Of a DNA stretch of 64,000 nucleotides, positions 1 through 9,276 are shown piece by piece; the first letter of the stretch is position 1, and every line of letters begins with the position of its first letter. This DNA is from Chitinophagaceae bacterium (GTDB lineage Bacteria; Bacteroidota; Bacteroidia; Chitinophagales; Chitinophagaceae): NCBI GenBank assembly GCA_016720745.1, contig JADKKA010000018.1:310001-374000 (forward strand), written 5' to 3'. The position numbers and the translations under genes were made by a program. Below the pieces are notes generated by a model. The model was not told the origin of the DNA, searched no databases, and saw nothing but the letters and a program-made list of their open reading frames with translations.

Positions 1-89
1 GTGCTTATTTAATAAAAATCACTCAGGATGGAGTTAGCAGCTCTAGATTGGTCAACAAATTTTAAGTGACAAGTGAAGACATAAAAAAA

Positions 90-113
90 GCCCGCATCAA
101 TGCGGGCTTTTTT
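90..113. terminator. Bidirectional Rho-independent terminator
   Basis: A 7-bp GC-rich stem (GCCCGCA at 90-96, TGCGGGC at 101-107) has a 4-base loop. It is flanked by an A-run on the left and a T-run on the right, so it can stop transcripts from either side. It lies just after the stop of the minus-strand gene at 129-350. Confidence 0.85.
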
Positions 114-128
114 ATTCATTAAATTTTT

Positions 129-350
129 TCAGGCGGCCTGCTCAGTATGGTGCTCAGCCGGTAAATCTGGTTTCATCTCCGGGTTGCAGACCAGAAATTC
201 TGGTGGCTCTGCAGCACTTTTCAACATGTCCTCATACTTCTGTTTAAGGTATCTTTTGAACTTGCCAAGGTAGCCCGGCACTCGCAGGTCTTTGTCATTT
301 ACGGGTACGGCCTCTATCAGGTCGTTGCCGATGTACATCATCAGTTGCAT
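129..350 (-). CDS. Small conserved-type hypothetical protein
   Basis: The product is 73 residues, charged, with no signal peptide or membrane segment. I do not recognise the family. Support for a real gene is circumstantial. A strong terminator lies directly after the stop, and the upstream region to 525 is non-coding and shared with a divergent gene. The first ATG (350) was taken; ATG codons a few residues later are possible. Function unknown. Confidence 0.5.
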   Translation of the reverse strand: MQLMMYIGNDLIEAVPVNDKDLRVPGYLGKFKRYLKQKYEDMLKSAAEPPEFLVCNPEMKPDLPAEHHTEQAA

Positions 351-509
351 AGTATTGGATATTGGACATCACAAAGCAAATCAATTTCCAACTTCCTGTC
401 AATCCCAGATTTACTCAATTTTAAGCGGTAATTCTACGTATCAATTGAAGGAAAAAACGCATACGTTTTTTGCAAAAAGAGCATTCCGGAACCTCAACCC
501 GCCCTTTGG

Positions 510-517
510 TATCTTTG
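510..517 (+). promoter_or_regulatory. Bacteroidota -7 box TATCTTTG
   Basis: TATCTTTG matches the Bacteroidota consensus TAnnTTTG exactly and ends 8 bases before the ATG at 526 and 17 bases before the ATG at 535. I see no clear TTG at the usual -33 distance. Confidence 0.5.
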
Positions 518-534
518 TGGATTAAATGCTTGCT

Positions 535-1650
535 ATGAAAATTGCCGTCCTCGGTGCCGGAATGGTGGGCCGCGCTATTGCCCTTGATTTAGCGGACCAG
601 TATGCTGTTACCTCCTTTGATTTGCACACTGATCAGCTCGACACACTCAGGAAACGCAATCCTGCTATTCAAACAAAACAAGCCAATCTGCGGGAAACAG
701 CGAACTATTCCGACTGGCTGGCGCCCTTTGACCTGGTGGTAACAGCTGTTCCCGGTATGATGGGCTACGCCTGTCTGGAAGCCGTGATCAAGTCAGGTAA
801 AAATGTGGTTGACATTTCTTTTTTTCCTGAAGATGTGCTGCAGCTGAACGAGCTGGCAAAACAAATGGATGTAACCGTGATTACCGATTGTGGCGTGGCA
901 CCCGGGATGAGTAACCTGATCCTGGGCAGGTACAATGCCACTATGAAAATTGACTCTTTTGCCTGTTATGTGGGCGGGCTGCCCCTGCATCCCCGGCCCC
1001 CATTTTTTTATAAAGCGCCATTTTCACCAATTGATGTGATACAGGAATATATCCGTCCGGCCAGACTGCTAGAAAAAGGCCGGATTGTAACAAAACCGGC
1101 TATGACCGACCGTGAAATGCTGGATTTTGGAAAAGCGGGACAACTGGAAGCATTCAATACCGACGGATTGCGTTCCCTGCTCTTTACCATGGGCCATATT
1201 CCGGAGCTAAAAGAAAAAACCTTGCGATATCCAGGTCACCTTGATCTGATTATCGCATTGGAACAATCCGGATTTTTGAGCGAAACTCCTGTACAGATAA
1301 ATGATACCCTGATCAGTCCGCTGGACCTTAGCTCCCAACTGCTCCTGCGGGAATGGAAACTGGAACCCGATGAAGAAGAATTCACCGTGATGAAAGTAAT
1401 CCTGCAGGGCGATGGACAAACCATTACCTACGATCTCTATGACCAGTATGATCCTGCAACGCAGACCTCTTCCATGGCAAGAACCACCGGATACACCTGT
1501 ACAGCAGCCGTGAACCTGATTACCCGCGGACTATTTGCAGAAAAGGGAGTCTTTCCCCCGGAATTGATAGGTCACCGGATCGATTGCTTCAACTATGTGT
1601 TGGAGTACCTGGCTGAAAGAAATGTAAACTGGAAACTTTCAGTATCCTGA
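535..1650 (+). CDS. Saccharopine dehydrogenase-family oxidoreductase
   Basis: NAD(P)-dependent oxidoreductase of the saccharopine dehydrogenase/reductase type. The N-terminus has a Rossmann strand with the dinucleotide-binding GAGMVG motif (residues 6-11), followed by the NADP-binding domain to about residue 120. The family segment around CGVAPGMSNL and a C-terminal saccharopine-dehydrogenase-like domain come next. At about 370 residues it has the usual length of single-domain bacterial members. The ATG at 535 places the Rossmann motif at the very N-terminus; an in-frame ATG at 526 adds three residues. The -7 box at 510-517 predicts a very short leader. It is monocistronic between a divergent small gene and the CHAT gene. 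The substrate (saccharopine or another amino-acid adduct) cannot be set from sequence alone. Confidence 0.85.
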   Translation: MKIAVLGAGMVGRAIALDLADQYAVTSFDLHTDQLDTLRKRNPAIQTKQANLRETANYSDWLAPFDLVVTAVPGMMGYACLEAVIKSGKNVVDISFFPEDVLQLNELAKQMDVTVITDCGVAPGMSNLILGRYNATMKIDSFACYVGGLPLHPRPPFFYKAPFSPIDVIQEYIRPARLLEKGRIVTKPAMTDREMLDFGKAGQLEAFNTDGLRSLLFTMGHIPELKEKTLRYPGHLDLIIALEQSGFLSETPVQINDTLISPLDLSSQLLLREWKLEPDEEEFTVMKVILQGDGQTITYDLYDQYDPATQTSSMARTTGYTCTAAVNLITRGLFAEKGVFPPELIGHRIDCFNYVLEYLAERNVNWKLSVS

Positions 1651-1653
1651 CAA

Positions 1654-1700
1654 ATACCACCCGGTGGGTATTGCCGTATTAACCCCGGTTTTTAACTTAG
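1654..1700 (+). promoter_or_regulatory. ATACCC-N6-GGGTAT-type operator plus -7 box of first CHAT gene
   Basis: The palindrome ATACCA-CCCGGT-GGGTAT (1654-1671) has one mismatch to the motif shared with other sites in this window. Its 3' end overlaps a TTG (1671-1673) at the -33 distance from the -7-like box TAACTTAG (1693-1700). The palindrome centre therefore falls near -42, an activator position. The box starts 12 bases before the ATG at 1705, so the mRNA would be leaderless or nearly so. Confidence 0.55.
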
Positions 1701-1704
1701 AACC

Positions 1705-2325
1705 ATGTTTCGAATCAGGCTCAGATTTTTCTTGTTGTTCATACTGCTCAGCAACGGCTGGCTGCATGCCCAAAACTGGCAGGAACTGAATGACAGTCTC
1801 TCCTATTATTACGAAAGAAGCGATTTTAATCATGCGGTTCCTGTTGCCAGAAAAATTGCAGCAATGGCCCAAAAAGAAAGTGGTGATTCAAGCGAAAGCT
1901 ATGGAACCGCATTGAACAATCTTGCCTTTTTACAGCAAAAAATAAATGACAACAAGGGAGCAGAAAAAAATTACCGGGAAGCAATGACAATCCGGTTCAA
2001 ACTGCATTCCCCTGAACATGATGATTGCCTGAGTGTGGTACAGGGGCTGGGCGATTCGTTCTTCTGGCCCAGGGAAGCAATGAAGCAGTAAAAAATTATT
2101 CCACCTACCTGAAAAAACTGGAAGAAAACGGCAAACATCAATCACAGGCCGGCATATTGGCCAGGTACAGAAGGGCCGAGATTTTTCTGGAATCAGAAAT
2201 ACCCGAAAAAGCCAAGACTGATTTGATGGTCATTGCAAAAGCTATGAATCCTATGCTGGCTGATACCATATTGTATTATAACACTTTTAATTTTCTTACG
2301 AGAGTTTTCGGCGTATCTGGCTGCC
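1705..2325 (+). pseudogene. N-terminal part of first TPR-CHAT protein, split by two frameshifts
   Basis: This stretch opens with a clear signal peptide (hydrophobic core then HAQ cleavage region, about residues 1-23) and TPR-like helices. Frame 1 runs from 1705 to 2091. Near 2050 the homologous reading moves to another frame, which continues through a TPR-like stretch to about 2295. It then returns to the first frame, reading LREFSAYLAAMAYLQGG into the main piece at 2326. The two shifts compensate exactly. Restored, the gene would span 1705-5193 and encode about 1163 residues, close in design to its neighbour at 5351. Either the gene carries two real indels or the consensus is wrong. Confidence 0.7.
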
Positions 2326-5193
2326 ATGGCTTATTTACAGGGAGGGGAAAAACAAAAAGGGGAGACCAGCTTTGATAAATGTATTGAAACCTGCAGGAAA
2401 CTGGGTGCTCCGGAACTGCTGATGGCCAGATTACTCACACTCGATTCTGTATACATCGATCAGGACAAAAAGATGGAGCGTGAAAACATTTTAGCGGATA
2501 TCCTCGCATTGCAGGAAAAAAATCAGGTATTGAAAGATTCAGTCTGGTCGCTGAAAATTTCATCACTGGCTGGTATTTATGTCGACAAAGGCGACTATGC
2601 CAATGCGTCCATGCTCGCTGAAAAATATGATAGCTTAACACAGCAATGTTTTAAAGGCGACAATGAAGAATATTTACAAAGCAGACGTGTAGCCGGATAT
2701 TTTTTTAGTTTAACGGAAAGGATGGATAAAGCCGAAAGGTATTACCAGGAAGCACTGCGCGTAGCCAAAAAAATATGGAAAGAGAATAGTGTGGAATATG
2801 CAAAACTGCTGAGGAATGTTGGCACCATGTATTATAATTCCGGTTTGTATAAAAAGTCGACAGAATTGCTGAAATCGGCTGCAGCTATCTTCGAGCAGTC
2901 CGATAGTACAGTATATGACCAGCTGGCTGATATTTACCATAAACTGGCCGGATCTTATGATTTACGATCTGAGAAAACACAGGATGAATATTATTTGAGA
3001 AAGGCGGTGGAAGTGGGGAAAAAAATTGCCGATGGAAATAAGATCAGAGCCATTTTATCAAATAACCTGGCGTATCATTATGAATCCACTAAACAATACA
3101 GCAGGGCAGACAGCATGTATGAAGATACCCGTACCTACACCAATCTGCCGGGTCAGCCAATTTATAACCAATACCTGATTGCAGGGGTACAACAGGCGGT
3201 CAATGCTGTGAACTGGGGCTATCTGCAAAAAGGCGAAGCAGCAATCCGGCAGATTCTCAAAGAATCCACCGCTTTTTACAAGGATAGCAATGCAAGGGAT
3301 GACCGGTTTATACTCTTTATTTGCGAATACTACCGCATTACGCAGCAGTACCCACTGGCTGTGGAATGGGGTAAGAAAATGTTGTCTCAGGCAAAACGAA
3401 AAATGGGTGAGGATAACCCGGGCATGGTATCCACACTGGTGATACTGTCCAGATTATTTTTTGAATCCGGCAATTTTAAAGAAGCTGAAGAAGTCATTTC
3501 ACTGATGAACCGGATCAGTCTGACCAGTATGTTGAAAAACTTCGAAGTGCTTTCCGATAGTGAAAAAGAAAAATACATTGCCAACAAGGTCAGCACCCAG
3601 CATTTATCCAACAGCCTTCTGCTCAGGGAAAAAAATGTATCCGCCGAATTTATTAAAGAAACATTTAACCAGACCCTGCTGCTGAAATCTCTGATCTTAT
3701 CAGAAAACAGACGCATTACAGCAGCTGTATTGAATAGTTCAGATACCGTTTTGAAAAGATTATACCGTGACTGGTTGTCTATAAGACAAACGCTGGCAAA
3801 AGAATATGCCAAACCAAAACAGCTTCGGCAGGCCGGACTGGAAGCAACAGAAGAAAGGGCAGATCGGATTCAAAAAGAAATAACAGGCAGGTCATCAGGA
3901 TTGATGAAGCAACAACAGACTTCCCGGGTTTCACTCCGCGACTTACAACAGTCATTGGCAGAAGATGAAGCGATCATCGAGTTTGTTTACTTTGGCGTAT
4001 TCCGTAAATCAGCCGATAGTGCGATGTATGCTGCCTACGTGCTTAGGAAGAATAAGCAACCGGAATTTGTACCCCTGTGTGAAAAAATGGAATTGCAGAA
4101 ATTATTCGATAGCGCCGGCAGCACGGCTACAGGAATGGTGAACCGGTTTTACCGGGGAACGGAAATCAGGAATAATTCCACGGCAACCGCATTAGGAAGT
4201 CAATTGTACAAACTGATCTGGGCACCGCTCGAACCGTATCTGAAAGGGGTAAAAAAAATTAATTACTCGCCTGCAGGAAAATTATACAGTATCGCTTTTC
4301 ATGCCATTCCTGTTGACAGCACCCGCCTGCTCATGGATAAATATACCCTGCAACAGTTTACCAGTACAAGACAGGTGGCGCTGAATAAAATTGAAACAGG
4401 CAGTAAAAAAATAGGCAGTATCGCTTTATTCGGTGATCCGGCTTTTTCATTGGACAGCAGCGCCATGGTTAAACTGAAACGACCGGGCCAGACAGCATCT
4501 GAAATTATTACAGCTCAGGACAGAGGCACAAGAGGAGGCAGCTGGGTTGATTTGCCGGGCACAGCTGTGGAAGTGGAAAAAGTAAAACAGCTTTTTGACA
4601 AACAAGCACTGAGCGCAAACCTTTTTACAAAAGCAAGCGCTACGGAAGAAAATCTGAAAAGCCTGAATGGAAATGCTCCGCAGGTATTGCATATTGCCAC
4701 GCATGGATTCTTCCTCCCTGAGCCAGCTAAGGAAGAGAACGGCAGTACACTTAATGGTCAGGATACTTATACTCTTGCAGCCGATCCTTTATTAAGAAGC
4801 GGATTGATACTCGCCGGCGGCAACCGTGCCTGGAGTGGTAAATCGCCTATTGATGGAGTGGAAGATGGAATTGCCACGGCTTATGAAATTTCTCAGTTGA
4901 ATCTGTCCAATACCGAGCTGGTGGTACTCTCCGCCTGCGAAACAGCATTAGGGGATGTTAAAGGAAGCGAAGGGGTATTTGGATTACAGCGCGCCTTCAA
5001 AATGGCAGGTGTTAAAAAAATGATCGTCAGCCTCTGGCAGGTGCCCGATAAAGAAACCGCCGAACTGATGACCGCCTTTTACAGCTATTGGCTGAAAGGA
5101 AAAACCATCAACGAAGCTTTTGCTCAGGCACAGGCAGAGATGCGGAAGAAATACAGTCCGTATTACTGGGCTGCATTTGTATTGGTAGAGTAG
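2326..5193 (+). CDS. TPR-CHAT caspase-fold protein (first copy, main piece)
   Basis: The central and C-terminal part of a secreted tetratricopeptide protein ends in a CHAT domain, the caspase-HetF-associated peptidase fold. Helical TPR repeats fill roughly the first 450 residues and a linker follows. The CHAT domain carries the catalytic pair His793 (IATHGFF) and Cys871 (LSACETALG), so it looks catalytically competent. The ATG at 2326 is internal to the original gene; the signal peptide and first repeats lie in the frameshifted stretch 1705-2325. The last ~100 residues are identical to those of the next gene (5351-8482) while the TPR parts differ. CHAT proteins are known as proteases activated through their sensor regions; the target here is unknown. 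Controlled by the operator at 1654-1671. Confidence 0.85.
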   Translation: MAYLQGGEKQKGETSFDKCIETCRKLGAPELLMARLLTLDSVYIDQDKKMERENILADILALQEKNQVLKDSVWSLKISSLAGIYVDKGDYANASMLAEKYDSLTQQCFKGDNEEYLQSRRVAGYFFSLTERMDKAERYYQEALRVAKKIWKENSVEYAKLLRNVGTMYYNSGLYKKSTELLKSAAAIFEQSDSTVYDQLADIYHKLAGSYDLRSEKTQDEYYLRKAVEVGKKIADGNKIRAILSNNLAYHYESTKQYSRADSMYEDTRTYTNLPGQPIYNQYLIAGVQQAVNAVNWGYLQKGEAAIRQILKESTAFYKDSNARDDRFILFICEYYRITQQYPLAVEWGKKMLSQAKRKMGEDNPGMVSTLVILSRLFFESGNFKEAEEVISLMNRISLTSMLKNFEVLSDSEKEKYIANKVSTQHLSNSLLLREKNVSAEFIKETFNQTLLLKSLILSENRRITAAVLNSSDTVLKRLYRDWLSIRQTLAKEYAKPKQLRQAGLEATEERADRIQKEITGRSSGLMKQQQTSRVSLRDLQQSLAEDEAIIEFVYFGVFRKSADSAMYAAYVLRKNKQPEFVPLCEKMELQKLFDSAGSTATGMVNRFYRGTEIRNNSTATALGSQLYKLIWAPLEPYLKGVKKINYSPAGKLYSIAFHAIPVDSTRLLMDKYTLQQFTSTRQVALNKIETGSKKIGSIALFGDPAFSLDSSAMVKLKRPGQTASEIITAQDRGTRGGSWVDLPGTAVEVEKVKQLFDKQALSANLFTKASATEENLKSLNGNAPQVLHIATHGFFLPEPAKEENGSTLNGQDTYTLAADPLLRSGLILAGGNRAWSGKSPIDGVEDGIATAYEISQLNLSNTELVVLSACETALGDVKGSEGVFGLQRAFKMAGVKKMIVSLWQVPDKETAELMTAFYSYWLKGKTINEAFAQAQAEMRKKYSPYYWAAFVLVE

Positions 5194-5298
5194 GCTACCT
5201 GATTTCGGAGTACAAAGTATCCGGCTTTCTAATGGATACGTATATTAGATATAAGGTGGGTAGTATTAAACGTAAACAATGGTATCATCAGTTGTGGA

Positions 5299-5346
5299 AT
5301 ACCCGCTAAAGGGTATCCGACTTTGAAATGTTTTGGTTTATTTTAT
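5299..5346 (+). promoter_or_regulatory. Exact ATACCC-N6-GGGTAT operator of second CHAT gene
   Basis: A perfect palindrome ATACCC-GCTAAA-GGGTAT (5299-5316) lies in the gap between the CHAT genes. A weak -7-like box TATTTTAT (5339-5346) follows after 22 bases, giving the same geometry as at 1654-1700. The box starts 12 bases before the ATG at 5351. Confidence 0.6.
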
Positions 5347-5350
5347 GCTA

Positions 5351-8300
5351 ATGAAAAAGAATCTTAAAGGTTACTTACTCTATTTGCTTCTTTTTTTTAC
5401 TGAAAATTCATTTGGCCAGAACTTGCAGCAATTGAACGACAGTCTGGTTTTTTGTGTAACAAAAGGAGATTTTGGTAAAGCTCTTTACTATGGCGAAAAA
5501 ATGAAACCATTTATGCATCTCGACTCGGGGATGGGTGTGGAATATAAAAAGGGTTATTGGTGGTCAATGGCAACTTGTTATAAGCAGTTGGGTAAAAAAC
5601 AGGAGTTGATTGAAAGCCTGCTGTTCCTTGAAAAGTGGTTTATGGATGCGGGTAAAACTGGTCATCCTGATTTTGCGATGGTATGTAATGAAGCCGGCTT
5701 TTATTATGCCGGAATAAAAGAATATTTTAAAGCTGAACAATACTGGAATAAATCAAGAACCGTTTTAAAAAACCAGGACGAAGGAGCAAACACTTCTTAT
5801 GTAGCTGTTACAAATCACCTGGCAGTACTTCTGAGGGATCAAAAAAAATACGACCGTTCAGGTTTATTGTTTGAAGAAGCGATCCAAAAAGCAAAAAAAG
5901 GAGGCTTTTATAAGGATATCGCTGAAGTAATTTTCAATTTGGCAAAGCTCAAAATACTACAAGGCAGGTATGGAGAGGCCTCAGATTTACTTTTTGATAT
6001 ATTACTGAACGGAAATAACTTTTCTGGTATTACTGACCGGCTTTTAGTTGATATTGCTACAGAGTTGGGAATTATACAGAATGAAATGGGTTTGTTTCTT
6101 AGCGCCCATTCAATTCTCCGTAATACCAGTATTCAGGTAAACAAGAATTACGGACAATATAATCCCGACTTTTACAGACTGATGTTAATACTGGGTGATA
6201 TATGCCTTGCAAACCACAAAACAGACGAGGCTTTATATTACTATACATATTCCTACAATACTGCTATCAGGGTATTCGGTGACAAAAGCCCGGAGACCAT
6301 AAATACACGTGTGGCCAGAGCAAAGCTGTTGAATAATACGCTGCACCCGGAAATTGCATTGGATACGCTCAGGGAGGTATATCATATGATGAAGAGTATG
6401 AACCCGGATAGTAGCGGTTCCCTTTTTTATTCCTATTTTTTGGAAAGAGGAAAAACGCACCTTTTACTTAAGGAGTATGCACTCGCAGACAGCTTTTTTA
6501 ATAAAGCGAAGGAATTTGCAAAAGCCCAAGTGGGTTACCCTGCTGCTTATATTGAAGTCTTGAACAACACGGCAGTTCTTTATGCCCGGCAGGGCGATAC
6601 TTTCAGAGCAGGTATTGCTATTTCTGAGATCGTATCCCTGCAGTCTAAACATTTACCCCGGCGACACCCAGCCATTGATAAACAATGGGAAAGGTCAGTA
6701 CTATTGAGTGAAGAAATGGGAGCTCAGGATGTAGTGGCAGGCTACCTGATGGCGTACTCAGGAACTAAAGTTGCACACATAAGGGAATTGTTCAACTTCT
6801 ATTCAGAGTACGAGAAAAACAATTTCCTTGATAAAAATGTATCTCTGCTGGAGCATATCAATAGCTCTGCTTATAATTACAATACGACAGATGAAATATA
6901 TCTGGAAACCCGTTACCTTATGAATGCAGCGCTTAAATCCTTAACTCTTTCCGATACCTATAGAATGTTGCAGGATGCCCGGGGCTCAAAAGACCCAGGC
7001 ATTATTTCCAGGTTGCACAAGATGGATTCGCTTAAAACATGGTTGAAATACCAGTACAGTCTGCCGGCGACGAAAAGAAGCAAAGAACTTGATTGGGTAA
7101 GACTACAAAGTGATTTTCTTGAAAAGTCATTGCGAAAAGACCTGAATAAAAGTAATCAACAAGACGCATTTGAGGCGGATTTTGAGATTAACGCTTATAA
7201 GAAGAACCTGGCACCGGATGAGGCAGCCATTGAATTTGTCAGATTCAGGCTTCGGACAAACAGATGGACCGATAGTATAATGTATGGCGCCTATATTTTG
7301 AAGAAGAATGAGACTATGCCACAATTCATACCTCTTTTTGAAGAAAAACAATTGCAAAAAATTTTCGACAGTGCCGGCACCACTGCCACCAGTATGGTCA
7401 GCAAATTTTACCGGGGCGGTGATATAAAAAATAAAAGTACTGCTGCGGCTCTTGGAGCTGAATTGTACAAACTCACCTGGCGTCCGCTGGAACCATACCT
7501 GTCAGGAATCAGTAAAGTAAGCTACGCCCCTGCAGGAAAATTATATAGTATTGCTTTTCATGCCCTGCCTGTTGATAGCGGCAGAACCTTGATGGATAAA
7601 TATACTTTGCAACAGTATACCAGTACAAGACAGGTGGCATTGAGGAAACAGGATGAACAGAGTAAGAAAATAAAAAGCATCACCCTGTTTGGCGATGCAG
7701 CTTTTGCAGCGGATAGTGTAATCATTCGGAGATCAAAAGAAATTGATCAAGAAAAAGCCCCTTCCAGTAATATTACATCTGCTGAAAGAGGAACAAGAGG
7801 CGGTAACTGGGCCAGTCTGCCAGGTACGGCCGATGAAGTGAAGAAAATCAGATCTGTATTTGAAAAAAGCCTGCCTCCGGGAGAGGCAGGTCAAATAATT
7901 ACCCGGACATTTACTCAGAAGAACGCAACAGAAGAGAACCTGAAAGCATTGAGCGGCCAGTCACCCTATGTATTACATATTGCCACACATGGTTTCTTTT
8001 TACCTGAACCACGTTTGAAAGCGAGAAGTAATAACGATTTCGGTAATGAAAACAGCTATAATCTTGCAGATGACCCTTTGTTAAGAAGTGGCCTCATCTT
8101 CGCCGGCGGAAATTATGCCTGGAGCGGCAAAACACCAATAGAGGGGATCGAAGATGGTATTGCCACCGCCTATGAAATATCACAACTCAATTTGTCCAAT
8201 ACAGAATTGGTCGTCCTCTCCGCCTGTGAAACTGCCCTCGGAGATGTAAAAGGCAGCGAAGGCGTCTTTGGATTACAGCGCGCCTTCAAAATGGCAGGAG

Positions 8301-8482
8301 TTAAAAAAATGATCGTGAGCCTCTGGCAGGTACCCGATAAAGAAACCGCCGAACTGATGACCGCCTTTTACAGTTACTGGCTGAAAGGAAAAACCATCAA
8401 CGAAGCTTTTGCACAGGCCCAGGCGGAAATGCGAAAGAAGTATAGTCCGTATTATTGGGCGGCTTTTGTACTGGTGGAGTAA
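5351..8482 (+). CDS. Secreted TPR-CHAT caspase-fold protein (second copy)
   Basis: An intact 1043-residue protein with a signal peptide (MKK then a hydrophobic core, cleavage near FGQ), a long TPR region to about residue 480, a helical linker, and a C-terminal CHAT domain. The catalytic pair is visible as His880 (IATHGFF) and Cys959 (LSACETA). The start at 5351 gives a classic signal peptide; ATG 5345 and TTG 5333 lie just upstream. The last ~100 residues are identical in sequence to the upstream copy, with scattered silent differences, while the sensor parts have diverged. The domain order suggests a protease gated by TPR-mediated recognition in the periplasm or on the surface. An operator at 5299-5316 links it to the caspase gene at 31425. 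Confidence 0.9.
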   Translation: MKKNLKGYLLYLLLFFTENSFGQNLQQLNDSLVFCVTKGDFGKALYYGEKMKPFMHLDSGMGVEYKKGYWWSMATCYKQLGKKQELIESLLFLEKWFMDAGKTGHPDFAMVCNEAGFYYAGIKEYFKAEQYWNKSRTVLKNQDEGANTSYVAVTNHLAVLLRDQKKYDRSGLLFEEAIQKAKKGGFYKDIAEVIFNLAKLKILQGRYGEASDLLFDILLNGNNFSGITDRLLVDIATELGIIQNEMGLFLSAHSILRNTSIQVNKNYGQYNPDFYRLMLILGDICLANHKTDEALYYYTYSYNTAIRVFGDKSPETINTRVARAKLLNNTLHPEIALDTLREVYHMMKSMNPDSSGSLFYSYFLERGKTHLLLKEYALADSFFNKAKEFAKAQVGYPAAYIEVLNNTAVLYARQGDTFRAGIAISEIVSLQSKHLPRRHPAIDKQWERSVLLSEEMGAQDVVAGYLMAYSGTKVAHIRELFNFYSEYEKNNFLDKNVSLLEHINSSAYNYNTTDEIYLETRYLMNAALKSLTLSDTYRMLQDARGSKDPGIISRLHKMDSLKTWLKYQYSLPATKRSKELDWVRLQSDFLEKSLRKDLNKSNQQDAFEADFEINAYKKNLAPDEAAIEFVRFRLRTNRWTDSIMYGAYILKKNETMPQFIPLFEEKQLQKIFDSAGTTATSMVSKFYRGGDIKNKSTAAALGAELYKLTWRPLEPYLSGISKVSYAPAGKLYSIAFHALPVDSGRTLMDKYTLQQYTSTRQVALRKQDEQSKKIKSITLFGDAAFAADSVIIRRSKEIDQEKAPSSNITSAERGTRGGNWASLPGTADEVKKIRSVFEKSLPPGEAGQIITRTFTQKNATEENLKALSGQSPYVLHIATHGFFLPEPRLKARSNNDFGNENSYNLADDPLLRSGLIFAGGNYAWSGKTPIEGIEDGIATAYEISQLNLSNTELVVLSACETALGDVKGSEGVFGLQRAFKMAGVKKMIVSLWQVPDKETAELMTAFYSYWLKGKTINEAFAQAQAEMRKKYSPYYWAAFVLVE

Positions 8483-8525
8483 AAACTTGTAAGTGAATAA
8501 AAACTATATTTTAAAAAATAAGAAA

Positions 8526-9173
8526 ATGAAAAAAACAGGTTTAGTTATTGTATTTGTTTGTTTGCAGGCATGTCTCTTTGCGCAGTATGGCAGTGTGGCC
8601 GTTTTTGAAAACGGGGCCGATCAGAAAATAAAAAGGGTCAGGATATTTCCGGTCAAATGTACGGTTAACAGTATGCACGACTCCGCGTATAGAAATGTCA
8701 TACGATCAGTGAATACTTTTATGAATCTGGATGGCAGTATAGTGTCTACAAAATTTTATATTCCTTTCACGGCTTTTGAAGGGGCAAAGAAATTTGCCAT
8801 TGATGAATACATTGGAAAGAAAGATGCAAAAAAAGTAATTTTCATCAACGAGTCGGAGGAAATCCTGCTGGATTACAGCGGAAATGTGGTATCCTCGAAC
8901 AGGCAGCAAAAACCAATTGGGGTGATGGTGATTTACTATGGCGATTACAGCAAAACCAAAGAGGGGTTAGCACTCAATTCAGCTTATGGTTATACAATTT
9001 ACGGGAAGCCGGGCTTTAATGAAATGGATCTGGCCACTACATTAGCCGCTAAAGTGCTGGGTAGTACCAATTTCACCTACGAATGGCTGCCCGGTAAAAC
9101 CATGGAGTATGCAAAAGGGAAAGTGGAGAAAGCGATTACTTTCAGGGATAATGGAGATTACAAGGTGAATTGA
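8526..9173 (+). CDS. Secreted hypothetical protein downstream of CHAT pair
   Basis: A 215-residue protein with a signal peptide (MKKTGLVIVFVCLQACLFAQ). I do not recognise the family. The mature part is a mixed beta-rich sequence without repeats or membrane segments. It begins 43 bases after the CHAT stop and no promoter is evident, so it is probably co-transcribed and may be the partner or substrate of the CHAT protease; that is inference. An in-frame GTG at 8493 was rejected because it would precede the signal peptide with a charged stretch. Confidence 0.65.
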   Translation: MKKTGLVIVFVCLQACLFAQYGSVAVFENGADQKIKRVRIFPVKCTVNSMHDSAYRNVIRSVNTFMNLDGSIVSTKFYIPFTAFEGAKKFAIDEYIGKKDAKKVIFINESEEILLDYSGNVVSSNRQQKPIGVMVIYYGDYSKTKEGLALNSAYGYTIYGKPGFNEMDLATTLAAKVLGSTNFTYEWLPGKTMEYAKGKVEKAITFRDNGDYKVN

Positions 9174-9230
9174 CAATGTGATTTTTTCAGTACAATCAAT
9201 ACTTCGGACATTCAATCAACGATAATAAAA

Positions 9231-9257
9231 AACCCGGATTTGATAAGGATCCGGGTT
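9231..9257. terminator. Bidirectional terminator
   Basis: AACCCGGAT (9231-9239) pairs with ATCCGGGTT (9249-9257), flanked by A- and T-rich sequence. It lies between the convergent genes ending at 9173 (+) and 9277 (-). Confidence 0.8.
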
Positions 9258-9276
9258 TCAATTTTGAAGAATATTT

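Noticed and set aside
2025..2375. A separate small gene between the two parts of CHAT copy one
   Set aside because: The frame reads as TPR-like sequence that joins to both sides after two one-base shifts, so it is the middle of one broken gene.
3387..3812. A 141-codon frame antisense to the first CHAT gene
   Set aside because: It is the shadow of a well-supported TPR coding region and has no promoter or family resemblance. Similar antisense frames elsewhere (for example 41914-42465 within the helicase gene and 48762-49301 within the peptidase gene) were dropped for the same reason.
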